Of a stretch of 64,000 nt of DNA, positions 50,210 through 59,509 are shown piece by piece. Below the pieces are notes generated by a model. That model had not been told where the DNA came from and ran no database searches. It was given only the letters and a program-made list of their open reading frames with translations. This DNA is from Maribacter sedimenticola (GTDB lineage: Bacteria > Bacteroidota > Bacteroidia > Flavobacteriales > Flavobacteriaceae), in the NCBI RefSeq assembly GCF_900188415.1, contig NZ_FZNV01000003.1, positions 310,001-374,000 of the forward strand. The letters run 5' to 3'. Every line of letters starts with the position of its first letter. The stretch's first letter is position 1. The position numbers and the translations under genes are program-made.

Positions 50210-51160
50210 TTAAAAGGGTAATTTCTGTAAATCTACGTTACCGCCGGATATGATTATGCCCACTTTTTTATTTTTAAATACTTTGTAATTATTCTTTGAA
50301 TAGTTAATTGCGGCAGCTACGGCTACAGCACTGGAGGGTTCAATAATAAGCTTCATTCGTTCCCAAATCATTTGCATAGCCCTAACTATTTCTTCTTCAT
50401 CTACCCTTATGATACCTTCAACATTGTTTTGAATAATTGGAAAATTAATATTTCCTAAAGTTGTTTTTAATCCGTCTGCAATAGTATTTACACTGGTATT
50501 TCCCTCAATTTTTCCACTGATCAATGAGCGGTATGCATCATCTGCTTCAAAAGGTTCCCCTCCCAATACCCTGCATTTTGAACCAAAATATTTGACCGCC
50601 AACGAAGATCCGGCAATTAATCCCCCGCCTCCTACAGGACAGAACAAATATTCTAAATGGGGCTGTTCCCCTAGTAGTTCCATGGCGGCTGTACCTTGCC
50701 CTATTATAACATGCTCATCATTAGAAGGATGAATAAATGTAGCCCCGGTCTCATTTGCAATGTTGTTTGCCATTGCCTGTCTAGCCTCTACCGTAGGAGT
50801 ACATTCGTGAATTATTCCACCATATTCCCTTACACCAATTTTTTTAACCTCCGGTGCCGTACTGGGCATGACTATATGGGCTACAACACCTATACTTTGT
50901 GCTGCCAATGACAACGCCTGTGCAAAATTACCGGAAGAATGGGTTACCACTCCGTTTTTCTTTTGATCCTTGGATATTTGTAAAATGGCGTTGGTTGCAC
51001 CCCTCATTTTATAAGCACCGGCACGTTGAAAATTTTCACACTTAAAAAACAGATTGGCGCCTAATTCCTTATTTACCAACCGTGAAGTAAAAACCGGGGT
51101 GTTATGTATGTAGGGCTTTATTCGTGCATGACATTCCGATAATTGATTAGCTGTCACCAT
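50210..51160 (-). CDS. PLP-dependent threonine/serine dehydratase-family enzyme
   Basis: A 316-residue fold-type II PLP enzyme. The PLP lysine lies in AGAYKMRGA (Lys51), the phosphate-binding loop is PVGGGGLIAG, and SSGNFAQALSLAA is the substrate loop. It lacks the C-terminal ACT regulatory domain of biosynthetic IlvA, so it is likely a catabolic threonine/serine dehydratase or serine racemase. It is 10 bases upstream of gldD's stop side on the same strand, but no functional link is seen. Confidence 0.9.
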   Translation of the reverse strand: MVTANQLSECHARIKPYIHNTPVFTSRLVNKELGANLFFKCENFQRAGAYKMRGATNAILQISKDQKKNGVVTHSSGNFAQALSLAAQSIGVVAHIVMPSTAPEVKKIGVREYGGIIHECTPTVEARQAMANNIANETGATFIHPSNDEHVIIGQGTAAMELLGEQPHLEYLFCPVGGGGLIAGSSLAVKYFGSKCRVLGGEPFEADDAYRSLISGKIEGNTSVNTIADGLKTTLGNINFPIIQNNVEGIIRVDEEEIVRAMQMIWERMKLIIEPSSAVAVAAAINYSKNNYKVFKNKKVGIIISGGNVDLQKLPF

Positions 51161-51169
51161 ACCTACTTT

Positions 51170-51727
51170 TTAATGTTTCCATTCTAAGGTTTCAATTATA
51201 CCTCTTATATCATTTTGCAGATAGGCCGCTGCAGGGAGAATAGAATCATAGTTGGGCTTTGTGTAAAAATATACCGATCCCGTAAGAAAGTGCGACGTAC
51301 TGTCCGTAACGAAAAATTGTGACTGTGAAGCGGCATTGCCCTGCACTTCAAACAAAGCACCATACACCCTTTTGTTGGGATTAACATATGGTTGCTCTAC
51401 AATATTATCCGCTTTTGCGGCATGTTCATAGCTTAAACGTTTGGAATCATGGATCAATTTTTCCAAATTTCCATCAATCTTCATATAACTAAGGAATATT
51501 GCCCCCTTCATTTCTGGATATGAAATCGTAAAAGCCTTGTCATCATTAAGTTCCGCAATGGCTAGTTCATTATATTTAAAACTAAAATTCTCGGTTTCCA
51601 ATTCCGCCAATTTTCCCTGTGGATATTCCAGGCGCATTTTTGCCTTTGGCTTAGGAATGGGGTCATCTTGGCAACCGGCTACAAACAACAAGGATACTAT
51701 TAAACCTATCAATACACTATTCTTCAT
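51170..51727 (-). CDS. gldD: Gliding motility lipoprotein GldD
   Basis: A 185-residue lipoprotein (LLFVAGC, Cys at 19). In Flavobacterium johnsoniae, GldD is required for gliding and for assembly of the type IX secretion system. Conserved patches are RLEYPQGKLAELETENFSFKYN, IFLSYMKIDGNLEKLIHDS and TGSVYFYTKPNYDSILPA. It overlaps gldE by 11 bases and shares a minus-strand run with gldE, ssb and mutY. The last-named genes are not known to act in motility. Confidence 0.94.
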   Translation of the reverse strand: MKNSVLIGLIVSLLFVAGCQDDPIPKPKAKMRLEYPQGKLAELETENFSFKYNELAIAELNDDKAFTISYPEMKGAIFLSYMKIDGNLEKLIHDSKRLSYEHAAKADNIVEQPYVNPNKRVYGALFEVQGNAASQSQFFVTDSTSHFLTGSVYFYTKPNYDSILPAAAYLQNDIRGIIETLEWKH

Positions 51728-53045
51728 GAGGTAAAGTAACTTTTATCTGTTTCAGTCTTTTTTTATCCATAGCTTCAACAACAAAGGTATAAGCTTCAAA
51801 ATGTATTTTTTCTCCACGTTTGGGAAAACTTCCCGCTTTTTCCAATACAAAACCGGCAAGGGTTTCGGACTCGCCCTTGTTCTCTTCAAAAATTTCGGTG
51901 TCCTCTAGACGAATTACCCTGTAAAAATCCTTAAGTGGGGTTTTGCCTTCAAAAACATAATTGAAATCATCCAATTTGGAATAAATAAGATCTTCATCAT
52001 CAAATTCGTCACTTATATCTCCAACAATTTCCTCTATAATATCTTCCAAGGTTACCAGACCAGAGGTGCCGCCGTATTCATCAACCACAATGGCCAAATG
52101 ATTTTTCTTATCTTGAAATTCCGCCAAAAGATCATCTAACTTTTTATTTTCAGGAACAAAATATGGCTCCCTTATCAACGTCATCCAATTAAATGTCTTT
52201 CTATCAAGATATGGCAATAGGTCTTTTACATATAAAACCCCTTTGACCGTATCAATATTTTCACCAAAAACCGGAATCCTGGAATATCCGTTCTTTTTTA
52301 TCTCTCCCAAAACTTCTGGGAATTTCATTTGTTCGTTTAAGGCAAATATATCTATACGCGGCCTCATAACCTGCTTGGTATCCGTGTTGCCAAAGGTTAC
52401 GATACCTTCTAAAATCTTTTTCTCCTCTTTGGTTGTATCTCCCTGCGAGGTTAAATCCAAGGCTTGGGATAGATGATCCACACTCAAATTAGATTTTTGT
52501 TTTCCCAATTTATTGTATAAAAACAATGTTCCCGATCGCATAGGCAAGCTTAAAGGGGAAAAAACAAAATCCAAGACCCTTAATGGAAATGCCATAAAAT
52601 GGGAAAAGCTCATTCTATTTCTATTGGCATATACTTTGGGCAATATCTCCCCAAACATTAAAATAAGAAATGTTGCTACCACAACCTCTAATAGAAAACG
52701 GGCAGAAACAATACCAAACCATACTTTGGTTACATTGGCGAACAAGGTATCCCCAATTATGCTGAACAATAGGACCACCCCAATATTAATGGCATTATTG
52801 GCAATCAATATAGTGGCCAATAGTTTTTTGGGCCGCTCTAAAAGTTTTATAAGGATGGTACCCTTTGCCGTTTTTTTATCCTGTAATTCCTTTATTTCCG
52901 TAGAAGAAAGTCCAAACAAAGCCACCTCTGCACCAGAGATCAGTGCAGAACAGATAAGCAATATACATAGCACGACTATATTTATCGCAAATACACCGCT
53001 TACTACTAAAGATATCATTGCTAACGGTAAGGGGTCTGGGTCCAA
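51717..53045 (-). CDS. gldE: Gliding motility-associated protein GldE
   Basis: A 442-residue CNNM/CorC-like membrane protein. A DUF21 domain covers about 15-200 with four membrane segments (NIVVLCILLICSALISGAEVALFGLS). Two CBS domains follow (ITFGNTDTKQVMRPRIDIFAL; HLAIVVDEYGGTSGLVTLEDIIEEIVGDI), then a CorC_HlyC domain. It is named for linkage to gldD. The chosen TTG start gives MDPDPLPLAM; an ATG nine codons later is also possible. Confidence 0.92.
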   Translation of the reverse strand: MDPDPLPLAMISLVVSGVFAINIVVLCILLICSALISGAEVALFGLSSTEIKELQDKKTAKGTILIKLLERPKKLLATILIANNAINIGVVLLFSIIGDTLFANVTKVWFGIVSARFLLEVVVATFLILMFGEILPKVYANRNRMSFSHFMAFPLRVLDFVFSPLSLPMRSGTLFLYNKLGKQKSNLSVDHLSQALDLTSQGDTTKEEKKILEGIVTFGNTDTKQVMRPRIDIFALNEQMKFPEVLGEIKKNGYSRIPVFGENIDTVKGVLYVKDLLPYLDRKTFNWMTLIREPYFVPENKKLDDLLAEFQDKKNHLAIVVDEYGGTSGLVTLEDIIEEIVGDISDEFDDEDLIYSKLDDFNYVFEGKTPLKDFYRVIRLEDTEIFEENKGESETLAGFVLEKAGSFPKRGEKIHFEAYTFVVEAMDKKRLKQIKVTLPHEE

Positions 53046-53065
53046 TAGTTATTGTTTAATATTAA

Positions 53066-53527
53066 TTAGAATGGCAAATCGTCATCCGCCTCTTGACTTA
53101 AAGGCGCAGGTGATTTAGGGGGAGTCCTATCCTCTGTATTTGCCCTTTGCGGACTAGGAACAGACCCACCACCACTCTGCATACTTTCTTTCTTAGTGGT
53201 CAAAAATGTAAATTCCTGCACATGTACCTCTGTAGAATATCTGGTATTACCATCTTCTCCCTGCCATTGGCGATTTTTTAATCTGCCCTCCACATACACC
53301 TTATCTCCTTTGCTCAAATACTTTTCACATATTTCCGCAGCCTTGTTCCTTACCACACAATTATGCCAATCCGTATTGGTTACACGCTCACCCGTAGACT
53401 TATTGGTATATGTCTCATTAGTGGCTATAGGAAACCTACCTATACTACCGCCACCTTCAAAATAATGCATTTTCACCTCGTCTCCTAAATGCCCGATCAG
53501 CATTACCTTATTTAATGTCCCGCTCAT
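53066..53527 (-). CDS. ssb: Single-stranded DNA-binding protein
   Basis: A 153-residue SSB. Residues 1-108 form the OB fold (MSGTLNKVMLIGHLGDEVKMHYFEGGG; GDKVYVEGRLKNRQWQGEDGN). A Pro/Ser-rich linker and the conserved acidic tip EADDDLPF follow. It lies between mutY (upstream, 27-base gap) and gldE (20-base gap). The tail tip is the docking site for repair and replication proteins. Confidence 0.96.
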   Translation of the reverse strand: MSGTLNKVMLIGHLGDEVKMHYFEGGGSIGRFPIATNETYTNKSTGERVTNTDWHNCVVRNKAAEICEKYLSKGDKVYVEGRLKNRQWQGEDGNTRYSTEVHVQEFTFLTTKKESMQSGGGSVPSPQRANTEDRTPPKSPAPLSQEADDDLPF

Positions 53528-53554
53528 AGTATAAATGTATAAAAATCAAAAGTA

Positions 53555-54610
53555 CTAAAATTTAAATGCTTTCATAAAATCTGCAATTAAAACTGGTACC
53601 GGATATTGTTCAATATTTTGGACCTTTACCTTAAATGGGATATCTACCGTAGTATTCAATATCCAAAAAGAAGTATGTAAATTTTGATGGGAAAGCTTAT
53701 GCACGATCGGACGGTCATGATACGAAAGGATTTCTACCTTGCCTAAATCACCAAATATGTCATGGTACTTTGTGTGTATTTCTTGAAGATTCATATTAGC
53801 ACTGGTTTCCAATAAAGGAAACTCCCATAAATTTTGCCAAATGCCCTTCGCGTTTCTTTTTTGTAGACTGGTGAACACATCACCTTTTTCATCCTTATAT
53901 ATAGGTACTAAATAATTAAAATACCTATCGCGGACTTTAGCCTTTCTAATCTTGACCGGTAATTTACCTACAAGTCCTTTTTGCAGGGCTACACAACTTT
54001 CACTTAAAGGACAATGCAGGCATAGTGGCTTTTTAGGAGAGCATTGTATTGCACCAAATTCCATTATAGCTTGATTATAGTCCCTAATATGTTCAACATC
54101 CATGACCTTTTGGGCCAATGATTTAAAATATTGAATACCCTTACTACTATTAATGGGAATATCCACTCCAAAATAACGTGCCAGAACCCTGTAGACGTTA
54201 CCATCAACGACAGCTTTAGCCTCATTAAAACAAATAGAAGAGATTGCACTTGCGGTATAATCACCTACACCTTTTAATTTTAACAGTTCATTATAACTGT
54301 CCGGAAACACAGAATTATACTCATTGACAATTATTTTTGCGGTAGCATGTAAATTTCTTGCCCTGGAATAATACCCTAATCCCTGCCATAATTTAAGCAC
54401 TTCTTCTTCCTTAGCTTTGGCCATATCGTCTACCGTTGGAAAAGCTTCCAAAAACCTTAAATAATACGGTGTACCTTGGGCTACACGGGTTTGTTGCAAT
54501 ATGATTTCCGACAGCCATATCCTATAAGGATCTATGCTATTTCGCCAAGGCAAGGACCGTTTATTTTGTCCGTACCACTTTAAAATTTTACTCGAAAACG
54601 ACATACTCAT
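53555..54610 (-). CDS. mutY: Adenine DNA glycosylase MutY
   Basis: Removes A mispaired with 8-oxoguanine. The 351-residue protein has the catalytic Glu region (IILQQTRVAQGTPYYLRF), the helix-hairpin-helix LKGVGDYTASAISS with the catalytic Asp in AVVDGNVYRVL, and the [4Fe-4S] cluster set CSPKKPLCLHCPLSESC. A C-terminal NUDIX-like recognition domain contains WQNLWEFPLLE. The ATG at 54610 or the one two codons later may be used. Confidence 0.95.
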   Translation of the reverse strand: MSMSFSSKILKWYGQNKRSLPWRNSIDPYRIWLSEIILQQTRVAQGTPYYLRFLEAFPTVDDMAKAKEEEVLKLWQGLGYYSRARNLHATAKIIVNEYNSVFPDSYNELLKLKGVGDYTASAISSICFNEAKAVVDGNVYRVLARYFGVDIPINSSKGIQYFKSLAQKVMDVEHIRDYNQAIMEFGAIQCSPKKPLCLHCPLSESCVALQKGLVGKLPVKIRKAKVRDRYFNYLVPIYKDEKGDVFTSLQKRNAKGIWQNLWEFPLLETSANMNLQEIHTKYHDIFGDLGKVEILSYHDRPIVHKLSHQNLHTSFWILNTTVDIPFKVKVQNIEQYPVPVLIADFMKAFKF

Positions 54611-54685
54611 TAATGCTAAGGGATAAAAGTAGCAGTTTATCTACTTAAAATTAACCCATTAGAAAGAAAGATTGAATTTAATTTA

Positions 54686-54693
54686 TATATTTG
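54686..54693 (+). promoter_or_regulatory. -7 promoter box for the HU gene
   Basis: TATATTTG is a full match to TAnnTTTG, 38 bases before the HU ATG. A TTG lies only 11 bases upstream, too close for the usual -33 element. Confidence 0.4.
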
Positions 54694-54731
54694 CAACCCG
54701 AAAAAACATACAGAAAATCTAATATTGAAAG

Positions 54732-55022
54732 ATGACGAAAGCGGAAATTGTATCGAAAATCTCAGATAAACTGGGAATTGAAAAAGGAGATGTACAAGCT
54801 ACAGTTGAATCCTTTATGGAAGAGGTAAAGACATCATTGGAAAGTGGTGACAATGTTTACCTTAGAGGTTTTGGAAGTTTCATAATCAAAACCAGAGCCG
54901 AAAAGACCGGTAGAAATATTTCCAAGAATACAACTATTAAAATACCCGCCCATAACATTCCGGCATTTAAACCTGCCAAGGTTTTTGTTGAAGGAGTTAA
55001 GAGCAACGTACACGTAAAATAA
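54732..55022 (+). CDS. HU-family DNA-binding protein
   Basis: A 96-residue nucleoid protein of the HU/IHF family. Two N-terminal helices precede the beta arm (LRGFGSFIIKTRAEKTGRNISKNTTIKIPAHNIPAFKPAK), which includes the IPAFKP proline tip that bends DNA. The gene order HU, short basic protein, rng is one I recall from many Bacteroidota. The spacing of 22 bases to the next gene suggests co-transcription. Confidence 0.95.
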   Translation: MTKAEIVSKISDKLGIEKGDVQATVESFMEEVKTSLESGDNVYLRGFGSFIIKTRAEKTGRNISKNTTIKIPAHNIPAFKPAKVFVEGVKSNVHVK

Positions 55023-55044
55023 TTAATCTTAAAAAAAGAACTTT

Positions 55045-55134
55045 ATGCCAAGCGGTAAAAAAAGAAAGAGACATAAGGTAGCTACACACAAGCGCAAAAA
55101 GCGTAGAAGAGCTAACCGACACAAGAAAAAGTAG
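55045..55134 (+). CDS. 29-residue highly basic protein, probable ribosomal (AURKAIP1/COX24-like)
   Basis: The protein begins MPSGKKRKRHKVATHKRKKR and ends RRANRHKKK: 29 residues, about two thirds Lys, Arg or His. It matches the short Bacteroidota proteins that, as I recall, are annotated as AURKAIP1/COX24-domain proteins, related to mitochondrial small-subunit protein mS38. Composition and position between HU and rng argue for a ribosomal or rRNA-binding role. The terminator hairpin begins inside its last codons, so the gene ends tightly. Confidence 0.8.
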   Translation: MPSGKKRKRHKVATHKRKKRRRANRHKKK

Positions 55135-55152
55135 TTTTTTAACTACTTTTTC
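55126..55152 (+). terminator. Terminator overlapping the stop codon of the basic small protein
   Basis: A perfect 11-bp stem (AAAAAGTAGTT at 55126-55136, complement at 55141-55151) has a 4-base loop, followed by TCTTTTT. The TAG stop of the small gene lies in the left arm. Confidence 0.75.
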
Positions 55153-55281
55153 TTTTTACGTTCATTGACATAGAGATCCCTGTTTGGATCTCGGCAAATA
55201 CAAATTGTGTTTGCTTTTGGTATTGTTTAATCAGCTCGTTTCCTATACTATATATAGTGGAACGACTAAAAATATATTCAG

Positions 55282-56829
55282 GTGAATAGAGAATTAATCG
55301 TAAGATCTAGTTCCCAAGCCGTAGACTTTGCCTTGCTAAAGGACGGAAAACTCACTGAACTGCATAAAGAGGAAAACAGTAACGACTTTTCTGTAGGCGA
55401 TATTTTTCTTGCCAAAATCAGGAAGCCGGTTACAGGCCTAAACGCTGCCTTTGTGAACGTAGGATATGAAAAAGATGCATTTTTGCACTATCATGACCTT
55501 GGCCCACAGCTATCCTCCATGCTAAAGTTCATTAAACAAGTGAGTACCGGAAAACTAAAGGATTACTCCTTAAAAAACTTTCCGTTCGAAACCGATATTG
55601 ACAAGAACGGGGTAATAACCGATGTCATTAAAGCAAACCAATCCTTATTGGTGCAGATTGTAAAAGAACCTATATCTACTAAAGGACCAAGAATTAGCTC
55701 AGAGCTTTCAATAGCAGGACGTTATTTGGTCATGGTTCCTTTCTCGGAACGTGTTTCCGTTTCCCAAAAAATAGGAAGTAAAGAAGAGAAAGACCGGTTA
55801 AAAAGACTTGTTAAGAGTATTAAGCCAAAAGGATTTGGTGTAATAATCAGAACAGTTGCAGAAGGGCAAAAAGTTGCGGAACTTGACAAAGATCTAGAAA
55901 ACTTGCTGGCAAAATGGACAGCAATGTGTAAAAAATTATATCGTGCTCAAACACCTTCAAAAGTATTCGTAGAACTCAATAGGGCATCCTCTATATTAAG
56001 AGATGTTTTTAATGATAGTTTTACGGGTATACACGTAGATGACGCCACTCTTTATAATGAAATAAAAGAATATGTGGCCGAAATTGCTCCTGCAAAGGAG
56101 AGTATCGTAAAGCACTATGACTCCAATGTGCCAATTTTTGAAAAATTTGGTATCGAGAGACAAATTAAAACGTCTTTTGGACGTACCGCCACCATGAGCA
56201 AAGGAGCCTATTTAATTATAGAGCATACCGAAGCCCTACACGTGGTAGATGTAAACAGCGGCAATAGGTCCAATAAGGCCAAAAACCAAGAAGATACGGC
56301 CCTAGAGGTTAACTTATTGGCGGCTTCGGAAATTGCCAGGCAATTACGCCTTCGTGATATGGGAGGCATTATTGTAGTGGATTTTATCGATATGGTAAAA
56401 TCACAGCATAGAAAAAAGCTTTTTGAACATCTTAGGGATGAGATGAAAGATGATCGCGCCAAACACAAAATACTACCCCCAAGTAAATTTGGTTTGATTC
56501 AGATTACCCGACAAAGGGTACGACCTGAAATGAATATTAAAACAACCGAAGAGGATCCTAACCAAACCGGAAAAGAGGTGGAAGCACCTATTGTTTTAAT
56601 AGACAAAATTACTGTGGATCTTGAAAAACTCCTTAAAGGACCTGCAAAGGACAATAGTATAACACTAAATATACACCCCTTTATTGCAGCCTATATTACA
56701 AAAGGATTTCCTTCGTTAAGGACAAAATGGTTCTTGGAATACAAACGATGGATAAAAATTCAACCACGTGATGCGTATACGTATCTTGAATACCGTTTTA
56801 AGAACAAGGACGGTAAAACAATATATTAA
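55282..56829 (+). CDS. rng: Ribonuclease G/E family protein
   Basis: A 515-residue endoribonuclease for rRNA and mRNA processing. An S1-like domain lies near 37-120 (VGDIFLAKIRKPVTGLNAAFVNVGYEKDAFLHYHDL). Catalytic aspartates are in VVDVNSGNRS and GGIIVVDFIDM. The RNase G-type ending has no long acidic scaffold tail. The start is GTG; the conserved N-terminus begins right there. It ends with its own terminator. Confidence 0.94.
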   Translation: MNRELIVRSSSQAVDFALLKDGKLTELHKEENSNDFSVGDIFLAKIRKPVTGLNAAFVNVGYEKDAFLHYHDLGPQLSSMLKFIKQVSTGKLKDYSLKNFPFETDIDKNGVITDVIKANQSLLVQIVKEPISTKGPRISSELSIAGRYLVMVPFSERVSVSQKIGSKEEKDRLKRLVKSIKPKGFGVIIRTVAEGQKVAELDKDLENLLAKWTAMCKKLYRAQTPSKVFVELNRASSILRDVFNDSFTGIHVDDATLYNEIKEYVAEIAPAKESIVKHYDSNVPIFEKFGIERQIKTSFGRTATMSKGAYLIIEHTEALHVVDVNSGNRSNKAKNQEDTALEVNLLAASEIARQLRLRDMGGIIVVDFIDMVKSQHRKKLFEHLRDEMKDDRAKHKILPPSKFGLIQITRQRVRPEMNIKTTEEDPNQTGKEVEAPIVLIDKITVDLEKLLKGPAKDNSITLNIHPFIAAYITKGFPSLRTKWFLEYKRWIKIQPRDAYTYLEYRFKNKDGKTIY

Positions 56830-56830
56830 T

Positions 56831-56865
56831 AAAAAAGCGACTCTATAACAGAGTCGCTTTTTTTG
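56831..56865 (+). terminator. rng terminator
   Basis: A perfect 14-bp stem (AAAAAAGCGACTCT at 56831-56844, complement at 56850-56863) has a 5-base loop and a U-run, beginning two bases beyond the rng stop. Confidence 0.9.
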
Positions 56866-56870
56866 TTTAG

Positions 56871-56878
56871 TACATTTG
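56871..56878 (+). promoter_or_regulatory. -7 promoter box for recX
   Basis: TACATTTG matches TAnnTTTG and overlaps a TTG at 56876. That makes the ATG at 56885 the sensible start, with an almost leaderless mRNA. Confidence 0.45.
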
Positions 56879-56884
56879 AAAAAT

Positions 56885-57367
56885 ATGAACCAAAAGACCA
56901 AAGGCTACACTATTCAAGAAGCCACTAAAAAAATAGAAAGCTATTGCGCATACCAAGATCGCTGCCATAAGGAAGTGGTTTCCAAATTAAAGGAAATGGG
57001 TATGATACCTATTGCCATAGATACTATAATAGGGCAACTAATTGAAGATCGATTTTTAAATGAAGAACGATTTGCCAAAAGTTTTGCAAGAGGTAAATTC
57101 AACATTAAAAAATGGGGTAAAAACAGAATTGTAAGGGAATTAAAACAACGAAATATTTCCAAATACAATATTACCACGGCCCTGAAAGAAATTGACCCTA
57201 CTGCATATATGAAGGCATTGGACGAATTGGCCAAAAAAAGACTACTTCAAATTACCGATACGGATATGCAAAAGCGCAGAAAAAAACTGGCGGACTATTT
57301 ATTATACAGAGGTTGGGAAAGCCATTTGGTCTATGAAAAAGTTCAAGAGCTGGTCAACAAAATTTAA
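56885..57367 (+). CDS. recX: Regulatory protein RecX
   Basis: A 160-residue RecA modulator. It is all helical, with the repeated three-helix pattern: IESYCAYQDRCHKEVVSKLKEMG, FLNEERFAKSFARGKFNIKKWGKNRI and KKLADYLLYRGWESHLVYEKV. recA is not in the window. The last 4 bases overlap the convergent JmjC gene. Confidence 0.93.
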   Translation: MNQKTKGYTIQEATKKIESYCAYQDRCHKEVVSKLKEMGMIPIAIDTIIGQLIEDRFLNEERFAKSFARGKFNIKKWGKNRIVRELKQRNISKYNITTALKEIDPTAYMKALDELAKKRLLQITDTDMQKRRKKLADYLLYRGWESHLVYEKVQELVNKI

Positions 57368-58236
57368 TCCCTAACCAATTCACCTATTCTTTTATGTGTT
57401 CTAGATACGGCTTTTTCATTTTTTAAGTCTATCCAATCTTGCCCCTTTAATTTACGCATTAGAACATCATAGTAACGCATAATCAAGATATTGTAAGTGG
57501 CTTTGGCCAAATTTTTAGGATTACGGGCAATTGCCCTTAAACTCATGGAAAAGCCAGGTGTTTTATATTTCATATAATGCCAATAACCTTCTGGCATATA
57601 TAATACATCACCATGGGAAAGTGTAGCCTTAAAACCATTGGCTTGCTTTAACGCCGGCCACTTATCATAGTCCGGGTCCGAGAAATCTATGCTTTCATGG
57701 GTAATCAAGGAATGTGGTACTTTATACAATTTTTTCGTTTCGGACTGTGGAAAGAGTATCACCTCTTTTTCTCCATCAAAATGAAAATGAAAGATATTGG
57801 CCAAATCAATATCATAATGCATGAATGTATAAGAATCCCGGCCACCAAAAAACAACATTGGCAAACCTTTCATCAACTTTAAACCAAAATCCGGAAAACT
57901 ATAATCGTTCTGCAACGCAGGCACCTCCTTTAAAATATTCCAAAGAAATATTCTAAACCTAGTGGGTTCCTTTTTCAGCAAATCAACATAATCCGCCATT
58001 TTCATTTTGGCATGTGGTTCATTAAAACCATCCTTATGTTGTACCGGCCTATCATCATACAAGGGTACGGTAATTGAACCGGCTACTTCCTTCATGTAGT
58101 CAAGATTCCACTTACGAAAGGCAGGCCAATCCGTAATTGCATTTTCAAGAACTACAGGTTGCTGCGGTTTAAAATAATCGTTAATAAAAATGTCCTTGGT
58201 AATATTACTTACCCTTGGAATATCAGCTAACTTCAA
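57364..58236 (-). CDS. Cupin/JmjC-type Fe(II) oxygenase-like protein
   Basis: A 290-residue cytoplasmic protein of the cupin-8/JmjC group. The metal triad is visible: His140 and Asp142 in FMHYDIDLANIFHFH, and His220 in PEGYWHYMKY. Many relatives are protein or RNA hydroxylases using 2-oxoglutarate (for example ribosomal-protein hydroxylases). The substrate is not known. Its start follows bioB by 76 bases on the same strand, so it could be a distal part of the biotin transcript. Confidence 0.85.
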   Translation of the reverse strand: MKLADIPRVSNITKDIFINDYFKPQQPVVLENAITDWPAFRKWNLDYMKEVAGSITVPLYDDRPVQHKDGFNEPHAKMKMADYVDLLKKEPTRFRIFLWNILKEVPALQNDYSFPDFGLKLMKGLPMLFFGGRDSYTFMHYDIDLANIFHFHFDGEKEVILFPQSETKKLYKVPHSLITHESIDFSDPDYDKWPALKQANGFKATLSHGDVLYMPEGYWHYMKYKTPGFSMSLRAIARNPKNLAKATYNILIMRYYDVLMRKLKGQDWIDLKNEKAVSRTHKRIGELVRD

Positions 58237-58312
58237 TTACACATGGTTTTTAGGGAACCCAAAGGTAATTAACGATTAGAAAATAATTTCTTAAAAATGT
58301 ATTAATGTAGTA

Positions 58313-59407
58313 TTATTCAACAATTTTTGCCTTTTGCTTGGCATTTTCATTACGCTCTATGGTATGCCCGGGTCTTGACCACTTTGGCTTTTCGCCTAAA
58401 GGTTGTAGTTGTGAATCCGCAGCTTCCACAGTTTTGGGCTGGGCCACTTTGGTAAATGGTTTTTGAGGATTTAACCCCAACATTTTGAACATAGCCATGT
58501 CCTCATTTACATCTGGATTTGGGGTCGTCAACAATTTATCTCCCGCAAAAATGGAATTTGCACCCGCAAAAAAGCACATTGCCTGACCTTCCCTACTCAT
58601 TTCCGTGCGGCCTGCGGATAAACGTACTTGAGTCTCTGGCATTACAATCCTGGTAGTGGCCACCATTCTGATCATGTCCCAAATAGAAACCGGCTCTATA
58701 TCTTCCATAGGAGTACCCTCTACGGCAACCAAAGCATTAATGGGAACAGATTCCGGTTGCGGATTAAGCGAGGTCAAAGCGACCAACATACCTGCCCTAT
58801 CTTCCAATGCCTCTCCCATACCAATGATACCACCACTACAGACGGTAACATTACTTTTGCGCACATTTTCTATCGTATCCAAACGGTCCTCAAAAGCGCG
58901 CGTAGAAATAACATCTTTATAATAATCCTCTGAGGTATCCAAGTTGTGGTTATAGGCGTACAAACCTGCTTCTGCCAAACGTTTGGCCTGGTTTTCCGTT
59001 ATCATCCCCAGTGTACAGCATACTTCCATATCCAGCTTATTGATGGTACGCACCATTTCCAATACTTGCTCAAATTCCGGACCATCCTTTACATTTCTCC
59101 ATGCAGCCCCCATACAAACACGTGAACTACCAGATGCCTTTGCCCTTAACGCTTGAGCTTTTACCTGAGATACGGCCATAAGGTCGTTACCTTCTATATC
59201 CGTATGGTAACGTGCCGCTTGCGGACAGTACCCACAATCCTCCGGACAACCGCCCGTTTTAATTGAAAGTAGGGTTGAAACCTGCACCGTGTTGGGATCG
59301 TGATGTTGCCTGTGTACGGTTGCAGCCTCATATAGAAGCTCCATTAAAGGCTTATTATATATTGCTAAGATTTCGTCTTTTGTCCAATTATGTCTTGCGT
59401 CGCTCAT
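58313..59407 (-). CDS. bioB: Biotin synthase
   Basis: Radical-SAM enzyme that inserts sulfur into dethiobiotin. The 364-residue protein has the SAM cluster Cys54, Cys58 and Cys61 (GGCPEDCGYCPQAA), and the [2Fe-2S] region around CCTLGMITENQA and VCSGGIIGMGE. I chose the ATG at 59407 (MSDARHNWTKDEIL) because it fits the family N-terminus; one nine codons upstream is in frame. It is 103 bases downstream of the ketosynthase gene on the same strand. Confidence 0.97.
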   Translation of the reverse strand: MSDARHNWTKDEILAIYNKPLMELLYEAATVHRQHHDPNTVQVSTLLSIKTGGCPEDCGYCPQAARYHTDIEGNDLMAVSQVKAQALRAKASGSSRVCMGAAWRNVKDGPEFEQVLEMVRTINKLDMEVCCTLGMITENQAKRLAEAGLYAYNHNLDTSEDYYKDVISTRAFEDRLDTIENVRKSNVTVCSGGIIGMGEALEDRAGMLVALTSLNPQPESVPINALVAVEGTPMEDIEPVSIWDMIRMVATTRIVMPETQVRLSAGRTEMSREGQAMCFFAGANSIFAGDKLLTTPNPDVNEDMAMFKMLGLNPQKPFTKVAQPKTVEAADSQLQPLGEKPKWSRPGHTIERNENAKQKAKIVE

Positions 59408-59509
59408 ATCATCATAGGTTGTTACCAAGTTCAAAAATAACTGAATTTAAATTGAAAATATAATTGGTTGGTTTTAAAATGAAGACTACACTAGAGTCCT
59501 TTTCATAAC

